Positions 35,606 through 44,027 of a stretch of 64,000 nt of DNA are shown here, in pieces. Position 1 is the first letter of the stretch. Each line of letters starts with the position of its first letter. The notes beneath the pieces are model-generated. The model worked only from the letters and a program-made list of their open reading frames with translations. It was not told the DNA's origin and searched no databases. The position numbers and the translations under genes are program-made. The stretch spans positions 1 to 64,000 of the forward strand of contig DATBCD010000030.1 of assembly GCA_036270655.1 (NCBI GenBank), given 5' to 3'. This DNA is from VBCK01 sp036270655. Lineage in GTDB: Bacteria; Pseudomonadota; Gammaproteobacteria; Burkholderiales; Burkholderiaceae_F.

Positions 35606-35628
35606 GGCCACCTTTCTATAAGCAACCG

Positions 35629-35675
35629 CCCTCACCCTGGCCCTCTCCCACTGGCGCGGGAGAGGGGAAACTTCG
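35629..35675. repeat. Dispersed hairpin repeat, copy in the mtdA-hprA gap
   Basis: CCCTCTCCC and GGGAGAGGG (35641-35649 and 35658-35666) form a perfect 9-bp stem. It is flanked by CCCTCACCC on the left and an AAACTTCG-type flank on the right. The same layout recurs at 62140-62185. A partial extra copy of the right arm (CTGGCGCGGGAGA) lies at 35689-35701. It resembles REP-like intergenic elements seen in many proteobacteria. Confidence 0.75.
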
Positions 35676-35721
35676 GGTTTCGCTCTCGCTGGCGCGGGAG
35701 AAGGACCGCTTTCTCAACTGC

Positions 35722-36675
35722 TCAACCGGTCACCAAATTCTGCGGCTTGCCCTCGGCCCAGGCGTCGATGTTGTCGATCAGCTGATCGGCCAGGAACTGC
35801 ATCGCCCCGTCCGAAGCCCAGGCCACGTGCGGCGTCAGGATGAAGTTGGAGCGCCGCACCTGCAGCAAGGGGTTGCCCTCGCGCGGCGGCTCCACCGTCA
35901 GCACGTCGAAGCCGGCACCGGCGATCAGCCCTTCGTCCAGCGCCTGGATCAGAGCCCGCTCGTCGACCAGCCCGCCGCGAGCCGTGTTGATCAGCAGCGC
36001 AGTGCGCTTCATCCGCCGCAGTTGCTCGATGCCGATCATGTTGCGCGTGCCGGCGGTCAACGGAAGGTGCAGCGAGACCACGTCCGCCGTTTCCAGCACC
36101 TGCTGCAGCGGCGTGAATTCGACACCTGGAGCCTTGGGCGGCTCGTGGTCGGCGAACAGCACGTTCATTCCAAAGCCGCGCGCGATCGTGGCCGCCCCCT
36201 GGCCGATCGCCCCTTCGCCGATGATCCCCATCGTCGCGCCGAACAGGTCGCCGATCGGGTGCGTCAGGAAACAGAACTGCTCGGAGCGCTGCCAGACGCC
36301 CTGCTCGACGTCGTGCCGGTACGCGAGCAGGTTGCGCCGCAACGCCAGCACCATCGCGAACACATGCTCTGGCACGGTGTGCACCGCGTAATTGCGGATG
36401 TTGGCCAGCGCGATGCCGCGGCGCCGGCAGGCTTCGACATCGATGCAGTCGTAGCCCGTGGCCGCCATCGCGATCATCTTCAGCTTGGGCAGCAGCGCCA
36501 GCGTGGCATCGCGCAACACGACCTTGTTGATGATGGCCACCGTCGCATCCCGGAGCCGATCGACCACCTGATCGGGCGCGGTCTTGTCGTGCTCCACGTA
36601 GGTGGCGGCGCAGCGCGGCCGCCGCACGTCCGCCTTGACCGACTGGCGCTCCAGGAATACGACGTGCTCCTTCAT
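35722..36675 (-). CDS. hprA: Hydroxypyruvate reductase (glycerate dehydrogenase)
   Basis: The product is 317 residues of the D-2-hydroxyacid dehydrogenase family. MAATGYDCID (about 94-103) opens the catalytic domain, GIIGEGAIGQGAATIARGFG holds the G-x-G-x-x-G NAD site (about 150-170), NTARGG carries the catalytic Arg, VLTVEPP the Glu and LTPHVAWAS the His. It reduces hydroxypyruvate to D-glycerate in the serine cycle. The ATG at 36675 overlaps the sgaA stop codon by four bases (ATGA), so translation is coupled to the enzyme that makes its substrate. Confidence 0.93.
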   Translation of the reverse strand: MKEHVVFLERQSVKADVRRPRCAATYVEHDKTAPDQVVDRLRDATVAIINKVVLRDATLALLPKLKMIAMAATGYDCIDVEACRRRGIALANIRNYAVHTVPEHVFAMVLALRRNLLAYRHDVEQGVWQRSEQFCFLTHPIGDLFGATMGIIGEGAIGQGAATIARGFGMNVLFADHEPPKAPGVEFTPLQQVLETADVVSLHLPLTAGTRNMIGIEQLRRMKRTALLINTARGGLVDERALIQALDEGLIAGAGFDVLTVEPPREGNPLLQVRRSNFILTPHVAWASDGAMQFLADQLIDNIDAWAEGKPQNLVTG

Positions 36676-37925
36676 GTGCGCACGCCCTCGGTCGAGCCGG
36701 TCGAGTGCGAGGCGTAGATGACCTCGCTGCGCGATACCTTCTTTTTCGCGATCGGATCGTTCGCCCGCCAGTACTGCTGCGCCGCGCCCACGCCGCTGCC
36801 GGCCTCGATGCGGACTCCGACATCCAGCATGGCCATCTCGGCGCCGGCGAGCGCGCCCAGCAGCATCAGCTCGTTCAGGTCGCCGAGATGCCCGATACGA
36901 AACACCTTGCCCGCGACCTTGCTCAGGCCGGCCCCCAGCGCCAGGTTGTAGCGGCGGAACGCGACGTCGATCACGTGGGCCCCGTTGATGCCCTCCGGCA
37001 CGACCACCGCCGAGACCGTGTCCGAATACCACTTCGGTTCCTTGGCGCACAGCTTCAGCTTCCAGCCATCCAGCGCCGCGGCGCGCACCCCGTTGGCCAG
37101 GTAGCTGTGCCGTGCGAACACGGCTTCCAGCCCCTCTTCCTCGAGCAGCATCCGCAGCGACTCCCTCAGTCCGTACAGCATCGGAAGCGCCGGCGTGTAC
37201 GGGAAGTAGCCGGTCTCGTTCGCCTTGATCATGTCGCCGTAGTCGAAGTAGCAGCGCGGCTGGCGGGCCGACTGGCGCGCCGCCAGCGCCTTCGGACTGA
37301 CGCACGTCACTCCCAGGCCGGCCGGAAGCATCAGGCCCTTCTGCGAGCCCGATACGCACACGTCCACGCCCCACTCATCCATCCGGAAGTCGATGCTGGC
37401 CAGGGAGCTGACCGCGTCGACGAACAGCAGCGCCGGATGCCTGGCCGCATCCATCGCCCGCCGCACGGCGGCGATGTCGCTGGTGACGCCGGTGGCCGTC
37501 TCGTTGTGGCAGGCAAGCACCGCCTTGATCTTGTGCGATTTGTCCGCTTCCAGCGCCGCCAGATAGCGCTCCACGGGCACGCCGACGCCCCATTCGCAAT
37601 CGATTGCCTCGACTTCGAATCCCAGCCGCTGCGTCATGTCGATCCACAGGTGGCTGAATTGCCCGAAGCGCGAAGCCAGCACCTTGTCGCCCGGGCTCAG
37701 GCAGTTGCTCAACGCCGCTTCCCAGCAGCCGGTTCCGGACGACGGGAAGATGATCGGAGTGCCGCCGGTCGTCTTGAATACCTTCTTCAAGTCCTTCAGG
37801 ATGCTGAACGTGAGCTCCGGAAACTTGGAAGACCGGTGATCCTCCATCGCGACGACCATCGCGCGCTGGACCCGATCCGGCACGTTGGTCGGGCCCGGGA
37901 CAAAAAGAAAATTGCGACCAGCCAT
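36672..37925 (-). CDS. sgaA: Serine-glyoxylate aminotransferase
   Basis: The product is 417 residues, class V aminotransferase. NFLFVPGPTNVPDRV (5-19), HRSSKFPEL (30-38), FPSSGTGCWEAAL, FVDAVSSLASIDF (cofactor Asp170) and SGSQKGLMLPAG with the Schiff-base Lys196 are all present. It moves the amino group from serine to glyoxylate, giving hydroxypyruvate and glycine. The ATG at 37925 follows GGAAGGAG. It lies 35 bases downstream of glyA and overlaps hprA by four bases. Alanine-glyoxylate activity is possible, but the operon fixes the role. Confidence 0.94.
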   Translation of the reverse strand: MAGRNFLFVPGPTNVPDRVQRAMVVAMEDHRSSKFPELTFSILKDLKKVFKTTGGTPIIFPSSGTGCWEAALSNCLSPGDKVLASRFGQFSHLWIDMTQRLGFEVEAIDCEWGVGVPVERYLAALEADKSHKIKAVLACHNETATGVTSDIAAVRRAMDAARHPALLFVDAVSSLASIDFRMDEWGVDVCVSGSQKGLMLPAGLGVTCVSPKALAARQSARQPRCYFDYGDMIKANETGYFPYTPALPMLYGLRESLRMLLEEEGLEAVFARHSYLANGVRAAALDGWKLKLCAKEPKWYSDTVSAVVVPEGINGAHVIDVAFRRYNLALGAGLSKVAGKVFRIGHLGDLNELMLLGALAGAEMAMLDVGVRIEAGSGVGAAQQYWRANDPIAKKKVSRSEVIYASHSTGSTEGVRT

Positions 37926-37960
37926 CAATGTCTCCTTCCTGGTTTCTCTTCGGTTTGCTG

Positions 37961-39208
37961 TCAGCCGTACACCGGCAGTCTCGCGCACAGGCGCTGCACC
38001 TCCGAGGCCACGCGCGAGATCACCGCGTCGTCCCGCGGCGCCTCGAGCACGTCGGCCATCAGGTGAGCAACCCGCGTTGCCTCGTCGACGCCGAAGCCGC
38101 GGGTCGTCATCGCCGGAGCTCCGACGCGGATGCCCGAGGTGACGAAAGGCTTTTCGGGATCGTTCGGAATCGCGTTCTTGTTCACGGTGATGTGGGCCCG
38201 ACCCAGCGCGGCCTCCGCATCCTTGCCGGTGATTTTCCTGGCGCGCAAGTCCACCAGGAACAGGTGGCTCTGGGTGCCCCCCGAAACGATCCTGAGCCCG
38301 CGTTGCGTCAACGTGGTGGCCATCGCGCGGGCGTTGGCTTTCACGTGCTGCTGATAGCTCTTGAATTCCGGTTCCAGCGCTTCCTTCAATGCGACCGCCT
38401 TGGCCGCGATCACATGCATCAGGGGCCCGCCCTGGATGCCCGGGAAGATGGTCGAGTTGAGCGGCTTTTCGAACTCGGCGCCCGACAGGATGATGCCGCC
38501 GCGCGGCCCGCGCAGCGTCTTGTGCGTGGTGGAGGTGACGAAATGCGCGATGCCGACCGGGCTCGGATACTCGCCCGCCGCAATCAGCCCCGCGTAGTGC
38601 GCCATGTCGACGAACAGGTACGCGCCGGCCCGGTCCGCGATCGCGCGAAAGCGCCGCCAGTCGATCTCGAGCGAATACGCCGAAGCGCCCGCGACAATCA
38701 TCTTCGGCCGGTGCTCCTGCGCCAGGCGCTCGACCTGATCGTAGTCGATCTGCTCCGTTTCGGCGTTCAACCCGTACTGGACGGCGCGGAACATCTTGCC
38801 GCTGAAGTTCACGCTCGCCCCGTGCGTCAGATGGCCGCCGTGCGCCAGCGACATTCCCAGAATCGTGTCTCCAGGCGACAGCATCGACAGGTACACCGCG
38901 GCGTTGGCCTGCGAGCCCGAATGCGGCTGCACGTTGGCAAACTCGGCGCCGAACAGTTGCTTGGCCCGGTCGATCGCAAGCTGTTCGGCGATGTCGACGT
39001 ATTCGCAGCCCCCGTAGTAGCGCTTGCCCGGGTAGCCCTCCGCATACTTGTTGGTCAGAACCGAGCCCTGCGCAAGCAGCACGGCGGGACTGGCGTAGTT
39101 TTCCGAAGCGATCAGCTCGATGTGGTCTTCCTGCCGTCTGACCTCCTGCTGGATCGCTGCCCAGAGCTGCGGGTCGGTCTGCGCGATCAGGCGTTTCGGG
39201 TCGAACAC
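37961..39208 (-). CDS. glyA: Serine hydroxymethyltransferase
   Basis: The product is 415 residues, normal for the family. ELIASENYASPAVL (31-44), KYAEGYPGKRYYGGCEYVD (54-72), HGGHLTHG (123-130), VDMAHYAGLIAAGEYPSP and TSTTHKTLRGPRGG with the cofactor Lys230 are visible. It joins methylene-tetrahydrofolate to glycine, making serine, which is the entry of C1 units into the serine cycle. The start is the GTG at 39208 with GAGGAGGAG upstream; an overlapping ATG is out of frame. It is the first gene of the cluster and divergent from gck. It is probably a C1-dedicated copy beside a housekeeping glyA elsewhere. Confidence 0.95.
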   Translation of the reverse strand: MFDPKRLIAQTDPQLWAAIQQEVRRQEDHIELIASENYASPAVLLAQGSVLTNKYAEGYPGKRYYGGCEYVDIAEQLAIDRAKQLFGAEFANVQPHSGSQANAAVYLSMLSPGDTILGMSLAHGGHLTHGASVNFSGKMFRAVQYGLNAETEQIDYDQVERLAQEHRPKMIVAGASAYSLEIDWRRFRAIADRAGAYLFVDMAHYAGLIAAGEYPSPVGIAHFVTSTTHKTLRGPRGGIILSGAEFEKPLNSTIFPGIQGGPLMHVIAAKAVALKEALEPEFKSYQQHVKANARAMATTLTQRGLRIVSGGTQSHLFLVDLRARKITGKDAEAALGRAHITVNKNAIPNDPEKPFVTSGIRVGAPAMTTRGFGVDEATRVAHLMADVLEAPRDDAVISRVASEVQRLCARLPVYG

Positions 39209-39423
39209 ATCTCCTCCTCGGGCCTGACGGGCCCATCACGTTCCGTTACCGAGCGATATTCTGAGCGCGCAGCTTAGAAGCAGACTAAGTGCCCGACCAG
39301 TCAAAGTTTTTTGCTGTTGATATCAAGATACCTTATGGATAGGCGAGTCCAAATAAGAAAGGCGAAACATATTTTGGCCATGACGATAACCGGCCAGAAT
39401 GGCGCCGGACCAGAGGATGGCCG
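39209..39423. promoter_or_regulatory. Divergent control region of the serine-cycle operon and gck
   Basis: These 215 bases, more AT-rich than the flanks, must hold promoters for glyA onward (minus) and gck (plus). They contain a perfect 10-base palindrome TTGATATCAA (39317-39326) and an inverted repeat CTTAG-N7-CTAAG (39273-39289). Both fit the loose T-N-A style of LysR-type sites, and in Methylobacterium a LysR regulator (QscR) controls these genes. No regulator gene lies beside the cluster here. Exact -35/-10 boxes are not clear. Confidence 0.55.
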
Positions 39424-40689
39424 ATGAGCTCACAGCCCGATCGCAACTTGCTGATGTCCTTGTTCCGCGCTGCTGTCGAGGCAGCGGACCCGATGCGGAT
39501 CGTGCCGCCGCATCTGCCAGCGCCCCCGCGCGGGCGCACGCTGGTGGTCGGGGCGGGCAAAGCTTCGGCTCAGATGGCCCGAGCGGTCGAGTCGACCTGG
39601 AAGCAGCCGATGCAGGGGCTGGTGGTGACGCGCTACGGGCACGGGGTGCCCACCGAGCACATCGAGATCGTGGAAGCCGCGCATCCGGTGCCTGACCAGG
39701 CCGGTCTCGACGCGGCGGGCAGGATGCTGCGGCTGGTGCAAGGCTTGAGCGCGGATGACCTGGTGCTGTGCCTGATTTCCGGCGGTGGCTCCGCGTTGCT
39801 GCCGCTTCCGGTTCCGGGGTTGACGCTGTCCGATAAACAGCAGATCAACCGCGCGCTGCTGCGATCGGGCGCGACCATTTCCGAGATGAACTGCGTGCGC
39901 AAGCACCTGTCCGCGATCAAGGGCGGACGCCTGGGCGCCGCCTGCGCACCCGCGCGCGTGGTTTCGCTGCTGATCTCCGATGTGCCGGGCGACGATCCGT
40001 CGGTGATCGCATCGGGGCCGACCGTTCCGGACCCGACCACCTGCGCCGACGCTTTGGCGATCCTGCAGAAGTATTCGATCAGCGAGCCAGCCGTCGCGAT
40101 CGAATATCTCCGGCGCGGTCACGACGAGACGCCCAAACCCGGCGACCCGCGGCTGGCGCGCGCCGAAGCGATCATGATCGGCACGCCTCAGGCGTCCCTG
40201 GAGGCGGCAGCCGAGCTCGCGCAGGCCTCGGGCGTGACGCCGCTGATCCTGAGCGATGCAGTCGAGGGCGAAGCGCGCGACGTTGCGCTGGTGCACGCGG
40301 CCATCGCGCGCCAGATTGCCGCGCATGGGCAGCCGGCTCGACCGCCCTGCATTCTGCTGTCCGGCGGCGAGACGACGGTCACCGTGCGGGGTAACGGGCG
40401 CGGTGGACGCAACGCCGAGTTCCTGCTGGCGCTGACGATCGCGCTGGAGGGGCATCCGCGTGTGCACGCGATCGCGTGCGACACGGACGGAGTCGACGGC
40501 ACCGAGGACAACGCCGGCGCAATCGCGGGCCCGGACTCGCTGCAGCGTGCCTCGGCGCTGGGGCTGCGGGCCAAGGACTTCCTGGCCGACAACGACGGGT
40601 ACACGTTCTTTTCGAAGCTGGGCGACCTGGTCGTGACCGGCCCGACGCTGACGAACGTGAACGACTTCCGCGCGATACTGATCCGCTAG
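39424..40689 (+). CDS. gck: Glycerate 2-kinase, MOFRL type
   Basis: The product is 421 residues. The N-terminal DUF4147 part carries TLVVGAGKASAQMARAVE (about 39-56), LVLCLISGGGSALLPLP (about 115-131) and MNCVRKHLSAIKGG. The C-terminal MOFRL domain has ILLSGGETTVTV, GRGGRNAEFLLALTIAL and ACDTDGVDGTEDNAGAI. Such enzymes phosphorylate D-glycerate at C2, feeding 2-phosphoglycerate directly to enolase as the serine cycle needs. The ATG at 39424 follows GAGGA. It is divergent from glyA and convergent with ftfL. MOFRL proteins are sometimes misnamed hydroxypyruvate reductase; the adjacent true hprA supports the kinase. Confidence 0.92.
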   Translation: MSSQPDRNLLMSLFRAAVEAADPMRIVPPHLPAPPRGRTLVVGAGKASAQMARAVESTWKQPMQGLVVTRYGHGVPTEHIEIVEAAHPVPDQAGLDAAGRMLRLVQGLSADDLVLCLISGGGSALLPLPVPGLTLSDKQQINRALLRSGATISEMNCVRKHLSAIKGGRLGAACAPARVVSLLISDVPGDDPSVIASGPTVPDPTTCADALAILQKYSISEPAVAIEYLRRGHDETPKPGDPRLARAEAIMIGTPQASLEAAAELAQASGVTPLILSDAVEGEARDVALVHAAIARQIAAHGQPARPPCILLSGGETTVTVRGNGRGGRNAEFLLALTIALEGHPRVHAIACDTDGVDGTEDNAGAIAGPDSLQRASALGLRAKDFLADNDGYTFFSKLGDLVVTGPTLTNVNDFRAILIR

Positions 40690-40704
40690 GTAGGCAGAGC
40701 TGCA

Positions 40705-40729
40705 CCGCAGGCCGACTTCAGACCTGCGG
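40705..40729. terminator. Candidate two-way terminator between gck and ftfL
   Basis: CCGCAGG and CCTGCGG are perfect 7-bp arms around an 11-base loop, placed in the 51-base gap between two convergent genes. There is no T-run on either side, so it could act as a Rho-dependent or weak bidirectional stop. Confidence 0.4.
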
Positions 40730-40740
40730 CGGCTCGTCGG

Positions 40741-42414
40741 TCAGAACAGGCCGACCACGCGTCCCTTGTCGTCGATGTCGATCGCGTGTGACGAGGGCAC
40801 TTTGGGCAGCCCGGGCATCGTCATGATGTCGCCGCAGATCATCACGATGAACTCGGCACCGGCCGCCAGCCTCACCTCGCGGATGTCGACCACGTGGCCC
40901 GAAGGCGCGCCGCGCACCGAGGGATCGGTCGTGAACGAGTACTGGGTCTTCGCCACGCATACCGGGTAGTGCCCGAAACCGGCCTGCTGCAGGCGCTCGA
41001 TCTCGGCTTTGACCTTGCTGTCGGCCGAGATGTCCGCGGCGCCGTAGACACGGGTCGCGATCGTGCGCATTTTGTCCCACAGCGAGGTGCGCTCCTCGTA
41101 GACGAATTTCATCTGGCTGGGCTGCTCGGCGAGGCGCACCACTTCGTGGGCCAGCTCCTCCGCGCCCAGGCCCCCCTGCGCCCAATGGCGCGCGATCACC
41201 GCGCGACTGCCCTTCTTCGCGACCCGCTCCGTCACCAGAGCGAGCTCGGCCTCCGTGTCGTGGCTGCGATGATTGATCGCGACCACGCAGGGCAGGCCAT
41301 AGACCTGCCGCACGTTGTCGATGTGGCGCTCCAGGTTCGGAAGCCCACGTTCCAGCGCGGGCAGGTTCTCTTTCGATACGGCAGCGACCTCGACCCCGCC
41401 GTGAAACTTCAAGGCGCGCAGGGTCGCCACCAGCACCACGGCGGACGGACGCAGGCCGGATTTGCGGCACTTGATGTCGATGAACTTTTCGGCCCCCAGA
41501 TCCGCGCCGAAGCCGGCCTCGGTGACGACGTAGTCGCCCAGCTTGCTGGCGCTGCGGGTTGCAAGCACCGAGTTGCATCCATGCGCGATATTGGCGAAGG
41601 GTCCGCCGTGGATGAACGCCGGGTTGTTCTCGAGCGTTTGCACCAGGTTCGGCGCCAGAGCATCCTTCAGCAGCACCGTCATTGCACCGGCCGCGTGCAG
41701 ATCGCGCGCCAGGATCGGCGTGCGGTCCGCCGTGTACGAAACCACGATGCGTCCCAGCCGCTCCTTCAGGTCGCGCAGCCCGGTGGACAGGCAGAAAATG
41801 GCCATCACTTCGGAGGCAACCACGATATCGAACCCGTCCTGGCGCGGAAAGCCGTTGCCGGGACCGCCCAGGCCGACCGTGATGTCGCGCAGCGCACGGT
41901 CGTTCATGTCGACCACGCGCCGCCATGCGATGCGCCGCACGTCGATGCCCAGGCTGTTGCCATGGTGCACGTGGTTGTCGATCAGCGCCGACAGCAGGTT
42001 GTTGGCCGCCGCGATCGCGGCGAAGTCGCCGGTGAAGTGCAGGTTGATGTCCTCCATCGGAACCACCTGCGCATAGCCTCCTCCGGCCGCTCCGCCCTTC
42101 ATTCCGAACACCGGACCCATCGAGGGCTCGCGCAGGCAGATCACAGCCTTCTTGCCGATCCGGTTCAGTGCATCGCCCAGTCCCACGGTGGTGGTGGTCT
42201 TGCCTTCACCGGCCGGAGTGGGCGACATCGCCGTGACCAGGATCAGCTTGCCGTCGGGGCGCGACTGAATCGAGTCCAGGTAATCGAGCGACACCTTGGC
42301 CTTGGTGTGGCCGTAGGGCTGCAGGTGCTCGGCGCCGATGCCCAGCTTGTCCTGCGCCACTTCGGCGATCCGCTTGAGCCGGGCCTGTTGTGCGATCTCG
42401 ATGTCACTCAGCAT
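40741..42414 (-). CDS. ftfL: Formate-tetrahydrofolate ligase
   Basis: The product is 557 residues, the normal length. PTPAGEGKTTTTVGLGDAL (65-83) is the ATP loop signature, REPSMGPVFGMKGGAAGGGYAQV is split across the substrate loop, and DFAAIAAANNLLSALIDNH and LDPRR-like IDVRRIAWRRVVDMNDRALR follow. It joins formate to tetrahydrofolate with ATP, making 10-formyl-H4F, the entry of formate carbon to FchA and MtdA. The ATG at 42414 has a GGGGGGAG box. It is convergent with gck. The same gene is also called fhs. Confidence 0.96.
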   Translation of the reverse strand: MLSDIEIAQQARLKRIAEVAQDKLGIGAEHLQPYGHTKAKVSLDYLDSIQSRPDGKLILVTAMSPTPAGEGKTTTTVGLGDALNRIGKKAVICLREPSMGPVFGMKGGAAGGGYAQVVPMEDINLHFTGDFAAIAAANNLLSALIDNHVHHGNSLGIDVRRIAWRRVVDMNDRALRDITVGLGGPGNGFPRQDGFDIVVASEVMAIFCLSTGLRDLKERLGRIVVSYTADRTPILARDLHAAGAMTVLLKDALAPNLVQTLENNPAFIHGGPFANIAHGCNSVLATRSASKLGDYVVTEAGFGADLGAEKFIDIKCRKSGLRPSAVVLVATLRALKFHGGVEVAAVSKENLPALERGLPNLERHIDNVRQVYGLPCVVAINHRSHDTEAELALVTERVAKKGSRAVIARHWAQGGLGAEELAHEVVRLAEQPSQMKFVYEERTSLWDKMRTIATRVYGAADISADSKVKAEIERLQQAGFGHYPVCVAKTQYSFTTDPSVRGAPSGHVVDIREVRLAAGAEFIVMICGDIMTMPGLPKVPSSHAIDIDDKGRVVGLF

Positions 42415-42514
42415 GTGCTCCCCCCTAATGAGCTTTCATTGGATTTATTTTGCAACGGAGCCTCGACAGGGTCGAAGCGCAAGAACGACCGGTGACGGTG
42501 CCTCACCTGCAGCC

Positions 42515-43336
42515 TCACATTATCCGGGTTCCTTCGACGGCTGGAAACATTGGAGGCGTCGAGGATTCCGGGGACGGTGGCCTGAAGAGCTTCAGAAAGT
42601 TGTCGTGGGTGGCGCGCGCGATCGCCGATACGGGTTGCGACGTCAATTCGGCCAGCTTCTGCGCAACCGCCACCACCCGCGCCGGTTCATTGATCTTGCC
42701 GCGATACGGAACCGGCGACAGGTACGGGGCGTCGGTCTCGATCAACAGCCGGTCCAACGGGATGTGGGGGACGATAGCCTGAAGGGCTCCCGCATTGCGA
42801 AATGTGACGATCCCCGAAAACGAGATGTAAAACCCCAGCTCGAGCGCCTCGCGGGCGAATTCAAGCGACTCGGTAAAGCAATGCATCACGCCCCCGGCTT
42901 CGGAGGCGCGCTCCTCCTTCAGAATCTTCAGGGTGTCTTCAGGCGCACTGCGCGTATGCACGACCAGTGGCTTGCCTGCCTGCCGGGCCGCGCGGATGTG
43001 CACCCGGAAGCGGTCCCGCTGCCAGTCCAGCGGCTCTTCGAGACGGTAGTAATCCAGCCCGGTCTCGCCGATCGCAAGCACGCGCGGATGCGCCGCACGG
43101 GCCACCAGCTGCTCGACCGTCGGCTCCTGGGACTGGGTCGTGTCCGGATGGGCGCCGACCGTGGCAAAGATGTCGGGTTGCGTTTCGGCCAGAGCCAGCA
43201 CGTCCGCGAACTCCTCCATCCGAACGCACACGTTCATCGCCGCGCTGACGCCCGCGCGCCGCATCCGGTCCAGCACCCCGGGATGATCGGCCGCCAGCTC
43301 CGGAAACGACAGATGACAGTGAGAATCGATATACAT
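42515..43336 (-). CDS. tatD: TatD-family metal-dependent hydrolase
   Basis: The product is 273 residues. MYIDSHCHL carries the first two metal histidines (His6, His8), IGETGLDYY the glutamate, VHTRSA and HCFTES the next histidines, and LIETDAPYLSPVPYRG the last acidic ligand with the family signature. TatD proteins are cytosolic metal-dependent deoxyribonucleases. The last 20 residues (PPSPESSTPPMFPAVEG) extend past the usual end. It is first in line after a 237-base gap from pilZ, on the same strand as the holB-tmk-mltG block, an order typical of Burkholderiales. Confidence 0.94.
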   Translation of the reverse strand: MYIDSHCHLSFPELAADHPGVLDRMRRAGVSAAMNVCVRMEEFADVLALAETQPDIFATVGAHPDTTQSQEPTVEQLVARAAHPRVLAIGETGLDYYRLEEPLDWQRDRFRVHIRAARQAGKPLVVHTRSAPEDTLKILKEERASEAGGVMHCFTESLEFAREALELGFYISFSGIVTFRNAGALQAIVPHIPLDRLLIETDAPYLSPVPYRGKINEPARVVAVAQKLAELTSQPVSAIARATHDNFLKLFRPPSPESSTPPMFPAVEGTRIM

Positions 43337-43429
43337 GTCTGGTGTTACCCAAGCAGCACTTTAGCTTGGCGGCAGTCTTCGATATGGGCCTGCTAGCAGC
43401 TGCGATGCTTGTGAAGGCCGCGGGGGGTG

Positions 43430-43458
43430 CTCGAGGGGGGTCGCAGACCCACCTCGAG
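43430..43458. repeat. Long near-perfect hairpin between pilZ and tatD
   Basis: Arms of 13 bases (43430-43442 and 43446-43458) pair at 12 positions around a GCA loop; each outer end is CTCGAG. It lies about 115 bases downstream of the pilZ stop codon on the minus strand and 94 bases upstream of tatD. No T-run follows, so it may be a transcript end structure, a processing site or a protein-bound palindrome. Confidence 0.65.
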
Positions 43459-43493
43459 GCTTATCCTCCCGCCTTTCTGCCACATGCCTCGAT

Positions 43494-43578
43494 GGTGTCG
43501 GAGCTGCGCCGCCCGCACGGAGAAAACCAGCTATAGGGTGTCGGAGCTGCGCCGCCCGCGCGGAGAAGACCAGCTATA
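43494..43578. repeat. Tandem 42-base repeat overlapping the end of pilZ
   Basis: Copies at 43494-43535 and 43537-43578 share 40 of 42 bases, with one base between them; a third copy starts (GGTGT, 43580) inside pilZ. Copy two contains the pilZ stop codon (43574-43576), so the duplication seems to have arisen at the gene's 3' end. The unit is GC-rich, with a CGGCG/CGCCG core. Confidence 0.85.
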
Positions 43579-43975
43579 AGGTGTGGGTGGGGCGGGCCGA
43601 TCGAAGGGCCGCGCCCAGCGCATCCTCGATGCGTTTGCGCGCGCTGAACCCGGAGTCGTCGGCCGGAAACTGAACACCAATCCCGGGCGTCTTGGACGCG
43701 CCGCCTCCCGACGGGCTGATCCAGACGACTTTGCCGGCGACCGGAATCTTGGTCGGATCGTCGAGCAGCGTCAGAATCAGGTAGACCTCGTCGCCCAGCT
43801 GGTACGGGCGGTTGGTCGGCACGAAGATCCCGCCGTTCCTCACGAACGGCATGAAGGCCGCGTACAGCGCCGCCTTCTCCTTGATCGACAGGGACAGGAC
43901 CGCAGGTCGGCCGCCACCCTGACCGGCCGCGCCCACCTGCGCGGCGAATACGCTCGCGCTCATGTTCGCGCTCAT
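43574..43975 (-). CDS. pilZ: PilZ-domain protein
   Basis: The product is 133 residues. It matches the type IV pilus PilZ group: VLSLSIKEKAALYAAFMPFVRNGGIFVPTN (27-56) followed by YQLGDEVYLILTLLDDPTKIPVAGKVVWISP and GIGVQF. The R-x-x-x-R c-di-GMP loop of other PilZ proteins is not seen, as is usual for PilZ itself. It supports type IV pilus assembly and works with an ATPase elsewhere. It lies just downstream of holB, the arrangement common in Gammaproteobacteria and Betaproteobacteria. The start could be the ATG at 43975 or the one at 43963. Confidence 0.88.
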   Translation of the reverse strand: MSANMSASVFAAQVGAAGQGGGRPAVLSLSIKEKAALYAAFMPFVRNGGIFVPTNRPYQLGDEVYLILTLLDDPTKIPVAGKVVWISPSGGGASKTPGIGVQFPADDSGFSARKRIEDALGAALRSARPTHTL

Positions 43976-44027
43976 GATCCGAATCTCACGTTCGATTCCA
44001 TCGCCAGCCCAACGCCCGGATCAGTCC

